Assembly: GCF_000238295.3 (NCBI RefSeq)
Contig: NZ_AHCD03000036.1
Location: 200,551-264,550 of the forward strand
DNA length: 64,000 nt
DNA from: Pseudoalteromonas rubra
Lineage (GTDB): Bacteria > Pseudomonadota > Gammaproteobacteria > Enterobacterales > Alteromonadaceae
Direction: 5' to 3'
Position numbers and translations under genes: made by a program. Of this stretch, positions 53,731-63,922 are shown in pieces. The notes below the pieces were generated by a model that saw nothing but the letters and a program-made list of their open reading frames with translations, was not told the origin of the DNA and did no database searches. Numbering within the stretch: the first letter of the stretch is position 1; each line of letters starts with the position of its first letter.

Positions 53731-54387
53731 TTAGCGGATCTCGTCCGGGATATTTTGTTGCGCCCAGGACAATAATTCAATTCGATTCCGGCATTTCGTT
53801 TTTCTGAATGCACTATACAAGTGCGTCTTCACCGTATGTGGGCTGATGTTCAGATCTTCGGCAATCTCTTTGTTCTTTGACCCTTTACTCATCAGGGTAA
53901 TAATGGCTTTTTCACGTTTCGTGAGTTTAACCGGCTCAATATCCCCTTCGGTCAGTTTGTGTAGCGCATCTTTATTAAACTGCAACATACGGTTTAATGC
54001 ATTACACATAATTTCGCGACGATACCAGAGCTGATCTTCCATCAGCAGGCGGATACCTTTCATCAGGACATCCGCATTATCTGTGGTGTAGAAGACACCA
54101 CGGATACCGCTGAGCAATGCGCGATTGGCCAGCTCAGGGTTCTCATCCAAGTTAAACAGGACAATGTCACAACTGACTTTCAGGTTGACCAGCTGTTCTT
54201 TCAACTGACCCCAGGCGTCGTTGACGGCTGTTTCGATGAAGAGCAAACGAGTGTTCTCTGGTACATCTGAAATATCGGTCCCAGTGATTACGTCCAACCC
54301 CTGAGTTTTCAGCAATGGTTGTAATACATTGACGCCTATGGTGTTAATAGGCTCTTTGTCTAGCAATAAAAATGCAGTACTGCTCAT
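53731..54387 (-). CDS. CsgD-like LuxR-family transcriptional regulator
   Basis: 218 residues. The N-terminal receiver-like domain lacks a clear phosphorylatable Asp pocket but has GIRGVFYTTDNADVLMKGI, resembling the GVFY region of CsgD. The C-terminal HTH is typical LuxR/FixJ (LTKREKAIITLMSKGSKNKE; HTVKTHLYSAFRKTK; NRIELLSWAQ). CsgD-type regulators control curli, cellulose and biofilm. It is upstream of the hybrid kinase and may be read with it. Confidence 0.85.
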   Translation of the reverse strand: MSSTAFLLLDKEPINTIGVNVLQPLLKTQGLDVITGTDISDVPENTRLLFIETAVNDAWGQLKEQLVNLKVSCDIVLFNLDENPELANRALLSGIRGVFYTTDNADVLMKGIRLLMEDQLWYRREIMCNALNRMLQFNKDALHKLTEGDIEPVKLTKREKAIITLMSKGSKNKEIAEDLNISPHTVKTHLYSAFRKTKCRNRIELLSWAQQNIPDEIR

Positions 54388-54520
54388 GTGGAAAACACTC
54401 TCATTCTGTCTGATTACGCAATGCTATCACGTGATTCAGGCCTTTTGTATTAGAAATATCATCAATAAATAGATTGTTCTGCTATATATTGTGGCATTTC
54501 TGATCTTGTTGTCGAATTAA

Positions 54521-54544
54521 AGCCTTAGTGAAATAACTAAGGCT
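54521..54544 (-). terminator. Possible weak terminator downstream of hinT
   Basis: AGCCTTAG pairs with CTAAGGCT across an 8-nt loop, followed on the minus strand by TTAATT. The 227-bp AT-rich gap between hinT and the regulator shows nothing else. Confidence 0.4.
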
Positions 54545-54614
54545 ATGAAATTTATAATTTTAATTTTTTAATTGCTAATATGTTAGTAAATTACATTCAT
54601 TAACAAAGAATAAT

Positions 54615-54986
54615 TTAGCCTAGTACTTTTTTCTTATCCTGGTATGGGGGCCAGCCCATTTCTTTCCCGGCAAGCACGTGTAAATGAATGTGGTAAACGG
54701 TCTGACCGCCATCGTTGTTGCAATTCATGACTGCGCGATATCCGTTTTCTGCAAAACCATGCTCTTTAGCAAGTTTAGCTGCTACCAGATATAAGTGCCC
54801 AACCAGGTGTGCATTTTCTTCATTAATGTCATTCATGGTGGCGATGGGGGTTTTAGGTATCACCAGTACATGAAAGGGCGCTTGTGGGTTAATGTCCTTA
54901 AATGCCAGGGCCAGATCATCTTCAAACAGGATATCGGCGGGAATTTCCCGATTAATTATCTTGGTAAAAATTGTTTCTTGGCTCAT
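54615..54986 (-). CDS. hinT: HIT-family purine nucleotide phosphoramidase
   Basis: 123 residues. Histidine triad VYHIHLHVLAG, N-terminal FTKIINREIPADILFEDD and HVLVIPKTPI. Hydrolyses AMP-N linkages, e.g. adenylated amines. Single gene. Confidence 0.93.
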   Translation of the reverse strand: MSQETIFTKIINREIPADILFEDDLALAFKDINPQAPFHVLVIPKTPIATMNDINEENAHLVGHLYLVAAKLAKEHGFAENGYRAVMNCNNDGGQTVYHIHLHVLAGKEMGWPPYQDKKKVLG

Positions 54987-55203
54987 TATTTTTCCTTGTA
55001 TACGATAGTTTAGCTGATCAGCATAGCGTGCAAAGAGTAAGATACAAGCGAAAAGTGTTGTTCAGAGTTTGGTCACCTGAAAACCGAATACCCATACCAG
55101 TGGAGCGGGTATGTAGGTCTCAACTGCGCGCTTGAATTCTCTGTTGCTATTTTGGGTTCAAAGCTAAGTGTCAGTCACATTAACAACAAAATAAAGAGGA
55201 ATT

Positions 55204-55812
55204 ATGAAGAAAAAACGCATTTTTTACTTTCTGTTACTCAGTCTGCTGAGTGGTCGAGCAGTGGCTGCGCAATTATCTTTTCCGGAAGAGTTGTTACCGC
55301 TACAGGTGGGGCAACAGGAGATTGAGCATTCCTTTTTTAATAAAGTACGGGATCTGACGCTCGCCGCGGGCACGCACCAGGTGAAAATCAAGTATACGGA
55401 CTTGTACGAGATTGGGTATGACGATCATGAAGTGATTGAATCAAAGCCATTTTGGGTGAGTGTTGAGGTTACGGATCAGGGCGGTTATCAGGTTGGGTTT
55501 GATCGGGCCGACACACTAAAAGCGGCTAAGCAATTTGCAAAGCAGCCCAGACTCTGGCTGAAGGCCCCTGATGGCACACGCACACCGATAAAGGTGCTTG
55601 CACATCAACTGCAGGTGCGGGCCGTACCAGCCACCGAACCTATGCCAGAGGCGGTACCAGTGAAGCCGCAATTTTCAGACTCTTTGCCGGTAGAGCCGCC
55701 TGTGGCACCTCAGGCTGGAAAGCCTGATGCCGCAGCAATGCTGGACTTTTGGTGGCAACAAGCCAGCCCGGCGCAGCGTGCGGCGTTTTTAGAAAAAGTG
55801 CAGCCCCGATGA
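55204..55812 (+). CDS. DUF2057 (YccT-like) exported protein
   Basis: 202 residues; ATG after AGAGGAATT. Signal peptide (1-22, cleavage near AVA/AQ). The mature N terminus SFPEELLPLQVGQQEIEHSFF and the following strand-rich region match the DUF2057 family. The C-terminal third is Pro/Val-rich and low in complexity (EPMPEAVPVKPQF), then helical. Role unknown; the E. coli relative YccT has been linked to curli control. Upstream gap 54987-55203 shows no recognised element. Confidence 0.8.
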   Translation: MKKKRIFYFLLLSLLSGRAVAAQLSFPEELLPLQVGQQEIEHSFFNKVRDLTLAAGTHQVKIKYTDLYEIGYDDHEVIESKPFWVSVEVTDQGGYQVGFDRADTLKAAKQFAKQPRLWLKAPDGTRTPIKVLAHQLQVRAVPATEPMPEAVPVKPQFSDSLPVEPPVAPQAGKPDAAAMLDFWWQQASPAQRAAFLEKVQPR

Positions 55813-55841
55813 GGCTGCACTTTTACTGGTTGCGATACTAA

Positions 55842-57689
55842 CTAGTTCGCAAAGATAGCGTCAATGGTGCCCTGGGCTAATGGGTGGTAACCCGGGCGGG
55901 CTTTCTGATACACCTGATAGGCCCAGTCACGTTTACCATTGGCAACGAGTGATTTGTACAGGCGAACAATCAACTTGCGACGGCCAATACCGCTGAGGTG
56001 TTTGTCGAGCGCCGGATAGATGGCCTCATAGCCGTTGCCAACTGCCAACATGAACCAGGCAAACGCCAATTCTGCGTTGGTAGAGTCAGTTAACCCAAAC
56101 GCCTGGTCTAGCGCGACCATTTTATCTTCGGCCAGATCGCGTGGCAGATTATTGATAAAGTGCAACCACTCATGCACTGTCCAGCTCGCGGTGGGTATGC
56201 TGTCTAATGTACTGTTACCCGCTAACCAGGCTTTAGTAGAAGCATCGACTTTGTCAAACGCATCAGAAGTGGGGTTAGGTGCATCTGCAGGTAGGCCTGG
56301 CGCGTGGATCCACTCATTGACCTTATCCATGCTGACAATGCCAGGGTGTTTGTTGATGAGGTGTTTCTCTATGTATTGAACAAACTCGGCTGTGGTCAGC
56401 GATTTGAACGCATAGGCATCAAAATACCCTTTCACAAAGGCATCAAACACTTTACGGCCAAACTTTTCTTCCAAATAGATAAGGAACAGCTGCCCTTTGG
56501 TGTACGGAATAGAGCTGAATGCGTCGTCCGGATCGCGACCATTGAGGCGCAGGTTTAGACGGGTGTCAGGTGCCGATAATTCTTTAACGACAGCGCGTAA
56601 CCGGGCGGAATCCAATGCCTGCTCCATGACAGCACGCTCGCGACCAAAGACTTCTTCCATAATGCGGTTTTCGACATAAGAGGTAAAACCTTCATTTAGC
56701 CATAAGTCTTCCCAGGTGGCGTTAGTAACCAGGTTGCCTGACCAGGAATGTGCCAGTTCGTGGGCGATGAGGTTAACCAGGCTTTTATCACCTGCGACGA
56801 CGGTCGGGGTAATAAAGGATAAACGTGGATTTTCCATGCCACCAAACGGAAAGCTGGGTGGAAGCATCAATAAGTCATAGCGTCCCCAGGCATATTCCCC
56901 ATACATGACATTGGTTTTGTCGATCATGGCCTGGGTATCATTAAATTCAGCGACGGATGCATCGAGGATCTGTGGCTCGGCGAAGATAGCGGTTTGGTGT
57001 GACATCTCTTTGTATTCAAGGTTACCTGCGCCGATTGCTATCAGATAAGGCGGAATGGCTTGTGGCATATCAAACCAATAGTCACCGTCTTTGATTAACG
57101 CACCGCTGTTGTCGGCACTCATAACCGCACGAACGTCTTCAGGGGTGTTAACACGGGCAGAATAGGTAACGCGCATCGCCGGCGTATCCTGGACGGGGAT
57201 CCAGCTGCGTGCGTGGATAGCCTGAGACTGGCTGTACATAAACGGATGGGACTTGCTGGCGGTTTGCTCTGGTGTCAGCCACTGCAAACCAGATGCCTGC
57301 GGCAAGCTGTTATAGTAGATGCGCGCTTTTTTTGCTTGTTGTTTAAAGCGGATAGTCAGTTTGGCGCCTTTCACGTCATCGCGTTGAGCAAGGGTGAAAG
57401 CCGCTGGGTACCATTTGCCGTTGCTGCCCTGATACATCACTTTATCAATTTCAAGGTCTCGGGTATCCAGTACCAGGGTTCTGGCTTGTTTGTTTTGCCA
57501 TGCCAGCGTGTGTTCCACAAAACCTTCCAGCTGTTTGTCTGCAAAGTCGACATCCAGATCCAGGTGAAGGTGTGTACTGATCACGTCGTTGAGGTTGGCA
57601 TAGGTGTGTTCGTCCACCGCCTGAGCACTCAGCGCGGTGTGTGACAGGCCTGCTAAAGCAAGACCAAAGGTTAGGGCAGAAAGTTTCAT
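55842..57689 (-). CDS. M1-family aminopeptidase (leukotriene A4 hydrolase-like)
   Basis: 615 residues with a signal peptide (1-22, cleavage near LSA/QA). Exopeptidase motif GGMENPRLSF and zinc motif HELAHSWSGN with downstream NEGFTSYVE are present, and the C-terminal helical armadillo-like domain of LTA4H relatives follows. It should trim N-terminal residues from peptides in the periplasm. Convergent with the DUF2057 gene after 29 bp. Confidence 0.9.
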   Translation of the reverse strand: MKLSALTFGLALAGLSHTALSAQAVDEHTYANLNDVISTHLHLDLDVDFADKQLEGFVEHTLAWQNKQARTLVLDTRDLEIDKVMYQGSNGKWYPAAFTLAQRDDVKGAKLTIRFKQQAKKARIYYNSLPQASGLQWLTPEQTASKSHPFMYSQSQAIHARSWIPVQDTPAMRVTYSARVNTPEDVRAVMSADNSGALIKDGDYWFDMPQAIPPYLIAIGAGNLEYKEMSHQTAIFAEPQILDASVAEFNDTQAMIDKTNVMYGEYAWGRYDLLMLPPSFPFGGMENPRLSFITPTVVAGDKSLVNLIAHELAHSWSGNLVTNATWEDLWLNEGFTSYVENRIMEEVFGRERAVMEQALDSARLRAVVKELSAPDTRLNLRLNGRDPDDAFSSIPYTKGQLFLIYLEEKFGRKVFDAFVKGYFDAYAFKSLTTAEFVQYIEKHLINKHPGIVSMDKVNEWIHAPGLPADAPNPTSDAFDKVDASTKAWLAGNSTLDSIPTASWTVHEWLHFINNLPRDLAEDKMVALDQAFGLTDSTNAELAFAWFMLAVGNGYEAIYPALDKHLSGIGRRKLIVRLYKSLVANGKRDWAYQVYQKARPGYHPLAQGTIDAIFAN

Positions 57690-57819
57690 TATTATCCTTG
57701 CTCATGATGTGAGTAGAGCCGATGTTATACCACTTAAGTGCCAAAATGACACCTTGATGCGCCAGAGCCAAGGATAGGCTACACTAGCGGCAATTTTGCA
57801 TTAGTTACAGGGTTCGGGT

Positions 57820-58833
57820 GTGCATTCTTTGCAGTCATTACACACATTCTCGCTACCGGCGTCATGCAGCTCCTTGCTGCGTATAACGGATCCGGCGCAG
57901 CTTTACGACCACGATTTTAGTACGCCGTTTTACATTTTAGGTGAGGGCAGTAACAGTGTGTTCCTGAGCGATTATGCGGGCACAGTGATCCAAATGGCCA
58001 ATCGTGGGGTGGCTATCGAAGAACAAGCCAATCATTATGTTGTGCGCGGAGCAGCCGGTGAATCCTGGCATGCACTGGTGATGCATCTGCTGGCACAAGG
58101 GATTGGCGGACTGGAGAATTTAGTCTTAATCCCGGGCACCCTGGGTGCAGCCCCGATCCAGAATATTGGCGCTTATGGTGTGGAGCTGGCCGATGTGCTG
58201 TATCAGGTACGGGGCTTTGATATTGCCAGCCGAACCATGCAAACCGTAGATAAAGCGGCTTGTGAGCTTGGCTATCGCGACTCTGTGTTTAAACATGCTC
58301 TGAAAGACCGCTTTATTATTACTGAAGTGACACTGCATTTGCCCAAGCAGTGGCAGCCTGTGCTGAGCTATGGCCCGCTAAAAACACTCTGCCACGAGAC
58401 GGTGACCCCACAGGTAGTCGCGGAACAAGTGATGGCAACCCGACGCAGTAAATTGCCGGACCCTCAGGTGCTGGCAAACGCCGGGAGCTTTTTTAAAAAC
58501 CCGGTGGTCGACAAAACGCAAGCTCAGGCCCTGACGCAAAGTTACCCCGACTTACCCCTTTATCCGGTAGACGCAAAGCGATGCAAACTGGCCGCTGGCT
58601 GGCTGATTGAACACGCCGGGTTAAAAGGCTATCAACAGGGGGGCGTTCGGGTTTACGATCGTCAGGCATTAGTATTGGTTAATGACGGGCATAGCGAAGG
58701 TACGGATCTCAGGGCGGTGATCAGCCATATTCAACAGACAATATTCAACAAGTTTGGCATTGTGCTGGAGCATGAAGTCAGGCTGATAGGCCCACAGGGT
58801 GAAATTACAATACAGGAAGTACACCATGGTTAA
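57820..58833 (+). CDS. murB: UDP-N-acetylenolpyruvoylglucosamine reductase
   Basis: 337 residues, E. coli-type MurB, with a GTG start. FAD-binding FYILGEGSNSVFL and GLENLVLIPGTLGAAPIQN; catalytic Ser in NAGSFFKNPVV and the C-terminal Glu region. Reduces the enolpyruvyl group to UDP-MurNAc. First gene of an overlapping trio with birA and coaX. Confidence 0.94.
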   Translation: MHSLQSLHTFSLPASCSSLLRITDPAQLYDHDFSTPFYILGEGSNSVFLSDYAGTVIQMANRGVAIEEQANHYVVRGAAGESWHALVMHLLAQGIGGLENLVLIPGTLGAAPIQNIGAYGVELADVLYQVRGFDIASRTMQTVDKAACELGYRDSVFKHALKDRFIITEVTLHLPKQWQPVLSYGPLKTLCHETVTPQVVAEQVMATRRSKLPDPQVLANAGSFFKNPVVDKTQAQALTQSYPDLPLYPVDAKRCKLAAGWLIEHAGLKGYQQGGVRVYDRQALVLVNDGHSEGTDLRAVISHIQQTIFNKFGIVLEHEVRLIGPQGEITIQEVHHG

Positions 58834-59821
58834 AGCACCAGATGGCAACAAGCTGGCCATTTTACATGCTCTAAAGAGCGGTGAGTTTGTCTCCGGACAG
58901 GCACTGGGCGAGCAGTTGGGGATCAGCCGCGCGGCGGTGTCTAAGCATATTAAATCGCTGCAGCAAATGGGCATTGATATCTTCAAGGTGACGGGTAAAG
59001 GTTATCGGCTCAATAACAGCCTGCCTTTATTAGAGGAAGCCGAGATCCGCCAGAGCTGGGGACAGCTCAGCGACACGCCATGCCAGATAGAAGTGCATTC
59101 AATTATTGACTCAACCAATAGCGAGCTGATGCGCCGTATTCAGGCCAATCAGCTAATTCCACGTGGGCAAGTGCTGGTTGCGGAAATGCAGCAGGCAGGG
59201 CGTGGTAGACGCGGGCGTCAGTGGCAGTCCCCATTTGGTGCGAACCTCTACTATAGCTGCTATTGGCAATTGGAAGAGGGCATGCAGGCCGCAATGGGGT
59301 TGTCGATAGCCGTCGGGCTGGCGGTAAATGATGCGCTCAAAGCGTTATTCGATCTGGATGTACAATTGAAGTGGCCAAATGATGTGTATCTGAATGAACA
59401 AAAGCTGGCGGGCATTTTGGTCGAGTTGGATGGTCAGGTTGAAGGTCCCTGTCATCTGGTAATTGGTATTGGCCTGAATGTGGCGATGCCAGACAGCGCG
59501 GCTGGGCAAATCGATCAGGCCTGGACGGATTTGAACCAGCACGTAAACGCGGTGAACAAAAATCAGTTGGTGGCCGTGCTGACTTTGTGTCTGCAAAAAC
59601 GCTTGGAGATCTATGAGCGCCACGGACTGAGTGTGATGACCGAGCAGTGGAATGCATTAAACGTATATCGTCAGCAGGCCGTGACGCTGACAACAGGACA
59701 AAAACAATGGCGGGGCATTTGTGAGGGGATTGATCAGCAAGGTGGGTTGGTGTTGCGTCAGGATGGCGAGCTGAAGACCTACTACGGGGGAGAAATTTCT
59801 GTGCGTAAGGAGCTGTCATGA
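58826..59821 (+). CDS. birA: Biotin-protein ligase / biotin operon repressor BirA
   Basis: 331 residues from the ATG at 58826 (AGGAAG upstream); overlaps murB by 8 nt. N-terminal winged helix (SGQALGEQLGISRAAVSKHI), then the ligase domain with the biotin-loop GRGRRGRQWQSPFGANLY and KWPNDVYL, and a C-terminal SH3-like domain. It biotinylates carboxylases and represses the biotin operon. Confidence 0.95.
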   Translation: MVKAPDGNKLAILHALKSGEFVSGQALGEQLGISRAAVSKHIKSLQQMGIDIFKVTGKGYRLNNSLPLLEEAEIRQSWGQLSDTPCQIEVHSIIDSTNSELMRRIQANQLIPRGQVLVAEMQQAGRGRRGRQWQSPFGANLYYSCYWQLEEGMQAAMGLSIAVGLAVNDALKALFDLDVQLKWPNDVYLNEQKLAGILVELDGQVEGPCHLVIGIGLNVAMPDSAAGQIDQAWTDLNQHVNAVNKNQLVAVLTLCLQKRLEIYERHGLSVMTEQWNALNVYRQQAVTLTTGQKQWRGICEGIDQQGGLVLRQDGELKTYYGGEISVRKELS

Positions 59822-60516
59822 AGCTGTTGGTTGATGTGGGCAACACGGCACTGAAAACTGCGACTTTGACAGGTGAGACGATCGCCTTGGTTAATGAGGC
59901 GGATATTCCTTGGTCAGAAATAGATGAAGTGCTGATTGCTCAGGTTGGCAAAGGCGAGCTGGTGGCGCCATTGATTGCACGTGCGCAGCAACTGGCGATC
60001 CCCCATTACCATGCCGCGGTGAGCGCGACATTGGGTAAACTGCGGTGTGCCTATCCGCAATTTGAAAATCTGGGTATAGACAGGTGGCTGACCGTGGTAG
60101 CTTGCTACCACCTTTATCCACAACAAAGCTGCGTGATATTGGATTGCGGAACCGCCAGTAAAATTGATGTGCTAAATAGTGAAGGGCAACATCTCGGCGG
60201 CTGGATTTTACCGGGCCTGGATATGATGCTTAGTAGTTTGGTTGCCAACACTCAGAAAGTATTCAGTGACGATACCAGCTTATTTCTGCCTGAGCTCGGC
60301 ACGAACACACCGAATGCGGTAAAAAATGGGGCCTTGGTTGCGACGCTTGGCGCTTTGGAGTTTTACCTGAGCAAGTCGAATGAGGATCCGGTGATTGTAT
60401 GCGCCGGTGGATACGGCGAATTAATGCAACAACACTTGGCCCGCCCCAGTACATATAACGATATTTTGGTCCTGCAAGGCCTGATGTACTGGCGTAAATA
60501 TCAGCAGTTTGCATAA
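59818..60516 (+). CDS. coaX: Type III pantothenate kinase
   Basis: 232 residues; ATGA overlap with birA. ASKHA motifs: LLVDVGNTALK, GIDRW and VILDCGTASKIDVL, and GGWILPGLDMMLSSL. First step of coenzyme A synthesis. Ends the murB-birA-coaX operon. Confidence 0.94.
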   Translation: MKLLVDVGNTALKTATLTGETIALVNEADIPWSEIDEVLIAQVGKGELVAPLIARAQQLAIPHYHAAVSATLGKLRCAYPQFENLGIDRWLTVVACYHLYPQQSCVILDCGTASKIDVLNSEGQHLGGWILPGLDMMLSSLVANTQKVFSDDTSLFLPELGTNTPNAVKNGALVATLGALEFYLSKSNEDPVIVCAGGYGELMQQHLARPSTYNDILVLQGLMYWRKYQQFA

Positions 60517-60594
60517 TAATTTGCCTGCAATACAGGTTTTTGCTGTAAATGTGACCATTTAAACAATTATCTGTGATTTTTTTTGATTTGGGTG

Positions 60595-60632
60595 TTGCAT
60601 AGTCCCGGCCATTCCTCTAATATCTCGCCCCG
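60595..60632 (+). promoter_or_regulatory. Promoter of the tRNA-tuf operon with GC-rich discriminator
   Basis: TTGCAT (60595-60600), a 17-bp spacer and TAATAT (60618-60623), followed by CTCGCCCCG. A GC-rich discriminator is the mark of stringently controlled stable-RNA promoters. Confidence 0.7.
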
Positions 60633-60644
60633 TACTAAAGCAGT

Positions 60645-60720
<76 letters not shown>

Positions 60721-60761
60721 GTTTTTAAATAGCAACGCTTTAGACAAGAATTTTTTGACGT

Positions 60762-60846
60762 GGAGGGGTTCCCGAGCGGCCAAAGGGATCAGACTGTAAA
60801 TCTGACGGCACTGCCTTCGCTGGTTCGAATCCAGCCCCCTCCACCA
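60762..60846 (+). tRNA. tRNA-Tyr(GUA), copy 1
   Basis: 85 nt with long variable arm and encoded CCA; anticodon GTA in ACTGTAAAT. Confidence 0.95.
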
Positions 60847-60890
60847 CTTTATTCTTGACGGTTAGAGGTAGTTAAGAACAGGTTCCTAAA

Positions 60891-60965
<75 letters not shown>

Positions 60966-60977
60966 GTTTTCTGGTGT

Positions 60978-61053
60978 GCTGATATAGCTCAGTTGGTAGA
61001 GCGCACCCTTGGTAAGGGTGAGGTCGGCAGTTCAAATCTGCCTATCAGCACCA
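60978..61053 (+). tRNA. tRNA-Thr(GGU), copy 1
   Basis: 76 nt, acceptor GCUGAUA/UAUCAGC, anticodon GGT in TTGGTAA, encoded CCA. Leads into tuf after about 140 bp. Confidence 0.95.
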
Positions 61054-61195
61054 GTCTTCGGATCTTCCTAAATACTTCCTTTGATTTGTCATAAAAACAT
61101 TTATAATTGTACTGAATAATTCTAGTCTGCCGCCGCTGTGGCGTGTGGATTATTTTTATATGTAATCTAGATACACAAAACTTATAGGTTCCGTC

Positions 61196-62218
61196 ATGGC
61201 AAAAGAAAAGTTTGAACGTTCGAAACCGCACGTTAACGTTGGTACTATCGGCCACGTTGACCACGGTAAAACTACCCTAACTGCAGCAATCACTAACGTA
61301 CTTGCAAAAGTATACGGTGGTGAAGCGAAAGACTTCGCATCAATCGATAACGCTCCAGAAGAGCGTGAGCGTGGTATCACAATCTCAACTTCACACGTTG
61401 AGTATGACACTCCAACTCGCCACTACGCGCACGTTGACTGTCCTGGACACGCTGACTACGTTAAAAACATGATCACTGGTGCTGCTCAGATGGACGGCGC
61501 GATCCTGGTAGTTGCTGCAACTGACGGTCCTATGCCTCAAACACGTGAGCACATCCTACTTTCTCGTCAGGTTGGTGTACCTTACATCATCGTATTCATG
61601 AACAAATGTGACATGGTTGACGACGAAGAGCTACTAGAGCTAGTAGAGATGGAAGTTCGTGAACTTCTTTCTGAGTACGACTTCCCAGGTGATGACCTGC
61701 CTCTAATCCAGGGTTCAGCTCTTAAAGCGCTAGAAGGCGAGAAAGAGTGGGAAGACAAGATCGTTGAGCTTGCAGAAGCACTAGATTCTTACATCCCAGA
61801 GCCAGAGCGTGACATCGATAAGCCTTTCATCATGCCTATCGAAGACGTATTCTCAATCCAGGGTCGTGGTACTGTTGTAACTGGCCGTGTTGAAGCTGGT
61901 ATCATCAACGTGAACGACGAAGTTGAAATCGTAGGTATCAAAGAAACTACGAAGACAACTTGTACAGGTGTTGAAATGTTCCGTAAGCTGCTTGACGAAG
62001 GTCGTGCAGGTGAGAACATCGGTGCACTTCTACGTGGTACTAAGCGTGATGAAGTTGAGCGTGGTCAGGTTCTTTGTAAGCCTGGTTCAATCAACCCACA
62101 CACTAAGTTCACTTCAGAAGTATACGTACTGTCTAAAGATGAAGGTGGCCGTCATACTCCATTCTTCAAAGGCTACCGTCCACAGTTCTACTTCCGTACA
62201 ACTGACGTAAGTTTTTAA
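61196..62218 (+). pseudogene. tuf: 3'-truncated elongation factor Tu gene
   Basis: 340 codons: identical to the intact tuf through residue 338 (FRTTDV), then two foreign residues (SF) and a stop at the duplication junction. The GTPase domain (GHVDHGKT, DCPGH, NKCD) and domain II are complete; about 56 residues of domain III are missing. EF-Tu without a whole domain III should not deliver tRNA properly and could be toxic or degraded. It keeps its own RBS and start. Real only if the duplication is real. Confidence 0.7.
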
Positions 62219-62251
62219 ATAGCAACGCTTTAGACAAGAATTTTTTGACGT

Positions 62252-62336
62252 GGAGGGGTTCCCGAGCGGCCAAAGGGATCAGACTGTAAATCTGACGGCA
62301 CTGCCTTCGCTGGTTCGAATCCAGCCCCCTCCACCA
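62252..62336 (+). tRNA. tRNA-Tyr(GUA), copy 2
   Basis: Identical to copy 1, displaced by 1490 bp as part of the tandem duplication. Confidence 0.85.
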
Positions 62337-62380
62337 CTTTATTCTTGACGGTTAGAGGTAGTTAAGAACAGGTTCCTAAA

Positions 62381-62455
<75 letters not shown>

Positions 62456-62467
62456 GTTTTCTGGTGT

Positions 62468-62543
62468 GCTGATATAGCTCAGTTGGTAGAGCGCACCCTT
62501 GGTAAGGGTGAGGTCGGCAGTTCAAATCTGCCTATCAGCACCA
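62468..62543 (+). tRNA. tRNA-Thr(GGU), copy 2
   Basis: Identical to copy 1, displaced by 1490 bp. Confidence 0.85.
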
Positions 62544-62685
62544 GTCTTCGGATCTTCCTAAATACTTCCTTTGATTTGTCATAAAAACATTTATAATTGT
62601 ACTGAATAATTCTAGTCTGCCGCCGCTGTGGCGTGTGGATTATTTTTATATGTAATCTAGATACACAAAACTTATAGGTTCCGTC

Positions 62686-63870
62686 ATGGCAAAAGAAAAG
62701 TTTGAACGTTCGAAACCGCACGTTAACGTTGGTACTATCGGCCACGTTGACCACGGTAAAACTACCCTAACTGCAGCAATCACTAACGTACTTGCAAAAG
62801 TATACGGTGGTGAAGCGAAAGACTTCGCATCAATCGATAACGCTCCAGAAGAGCGTGAGCGTGGTATCACAATCTCAACTTCACACGTTGAGTATGACAC
62901 TCCAACTCGCCACTACGCGCACGTTGACTGTCCTGGACACGCTGACTACGTTAAAAACATGATCACTGGTGCTGCTCAGATGGACGGCGCGATCCTGGTA
63001 GTTGCTGCAACTGACGGTCCTATGCCTCAAACACGTGAGCACATCCTACTTTCTCGTCAGGTTGGTGTACCTTACATCATCGTATTCATGAACAAATGTG
63101 ACATGGTTGACGACGAAGAGCTACTAGAGCTAGTAGAGATGGAAGTTCGTGAACTTCTTTCTGAGTACGACTTCCCAGGTGATGACCTGCCTCTAATCCA
63201 GGGTTCAGCTCTTAAAGCGCTAGAAGGCGAGAAAGAGTGGGAAGACAAGATCGTTGAGCTTGCAGAAGCACTAGATTCTTACATCCCAGAGCCAGAGCGT
63301 GACATCGATAAGCCTTTCATCATGCCTATCGAAGACGTATTCTCAATCCAGGGTCGTGGTACTGTTGTAACTGGCCGTGTTGAAGCTGGTATCATCAACG
63401 TGAACGACGAAGTTGAAATCGTAGGTATCAAAGAAACTACGAAGACAACTTGTACAGGTGTTGAAATGTTCCGTAAGCTGCTTGACGAAGGTCGTGCAGG
63501 TGAGAACATCGGTGCACTTCTACGTGGTACTAAGCGTGATGAAGTTGAGCGTGGTCAGGTTCTTTGTAAGCCTGGTTCAATCAACCCACACACTAAGTTC
63601 ACTTCAGAAGTATACGTACTGTCTAAAGATGAAGGTGGCCGTCATACTCCATTCTTCAAAGGCTACCGTCCACAGTTCTACTTCCGTACAACTGACGTAA
63701 CTGGTAACGTTGAGCTGCCAGAAGGCGTAGAAATGGTAATGCCTGGTGACAACATCAAGATGACTGTTGAGCTAATCGTTCCAATCGCGATGGACGAAGG
63801 TCTACGTTTCGCGATCCGTGAAGGTGGCCGTACAGTTGGTGCTGGTGTTGTAGCTACAATCGTAGAATAA
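62686..63870 (+). CDS. tuf: Translation elongation factor Tu, intact copy
   Basis: 394 residues, full length. G1 GHVDHGKT, G3 DCPGHADY, G4 NKCDMVDD, domain II and a complete domain III ending EGGRTVGAGVVATIVE. Delivers aminoacyl-tRNA to the ribosome. Strong high-expression codon bias. In the ancestral order (Thr-Tyr-Gly-Thr tRNAs then tuf) this corresponds to tufB of E. coli. Followed by a terminator. Confidence 0.95.
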   Translation: MAKEKFERSKPHVNVGTIGHVDHGKTTLTAAITNVLAKVYGGEAKDFASIDNAPEERERGITISTSHVEYDTPTRHYAHVDCPGHADYVKNMITGAAQMDGAILVVAATDGPMPQTREHILLSRQVGVPYIIVFMNKCDMVDDEELLELVEMEVRELLSEYDFPGDDLPLIQGSALKALEGEKEWEDKIVELAEALDSYIPEPERDIDKPFIMPIEDVFSIQGRGTVVTGRVEAGIINVNDEVEIVGIKETTKTTCTGVEMFRKLLDEGRAGENIGALLRGTKRDEVERGQVLCKPGSINPHTKFTSEVYVLSKDEGGRHTPFFKGYRPQFYFRTTDVTGNVELPEGVEMVMPGDNIKMTVELIVPIAMDEGLRFAIREGGRTVGAGVVATIVE

Positions 63871-63895
63871 TCTACAGATTGCAGTAACACTGTGA

Positions 63896-63922
63896 AAAAG
63901 GTCGCTTAGGCGGCCTTTTTTA
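63896..63922 (+). terminator. Intrinsic terminator after tuf
   Basis: GGTCGC-TTAG-GCGGCC stem (one G-U pair) flanked by A and T runs. The remaining ~80 bp of the window show no gene start I can support. Confidence 0.9.

Noticed and set aside
60989..61264. 91-codon minus-strand ORF over tRNA-Thr and the tuf leader (also at 62479)
   Set aside because: Overlaps a tRNA and the tuf start on the opposite strand; classic spurious annotation.
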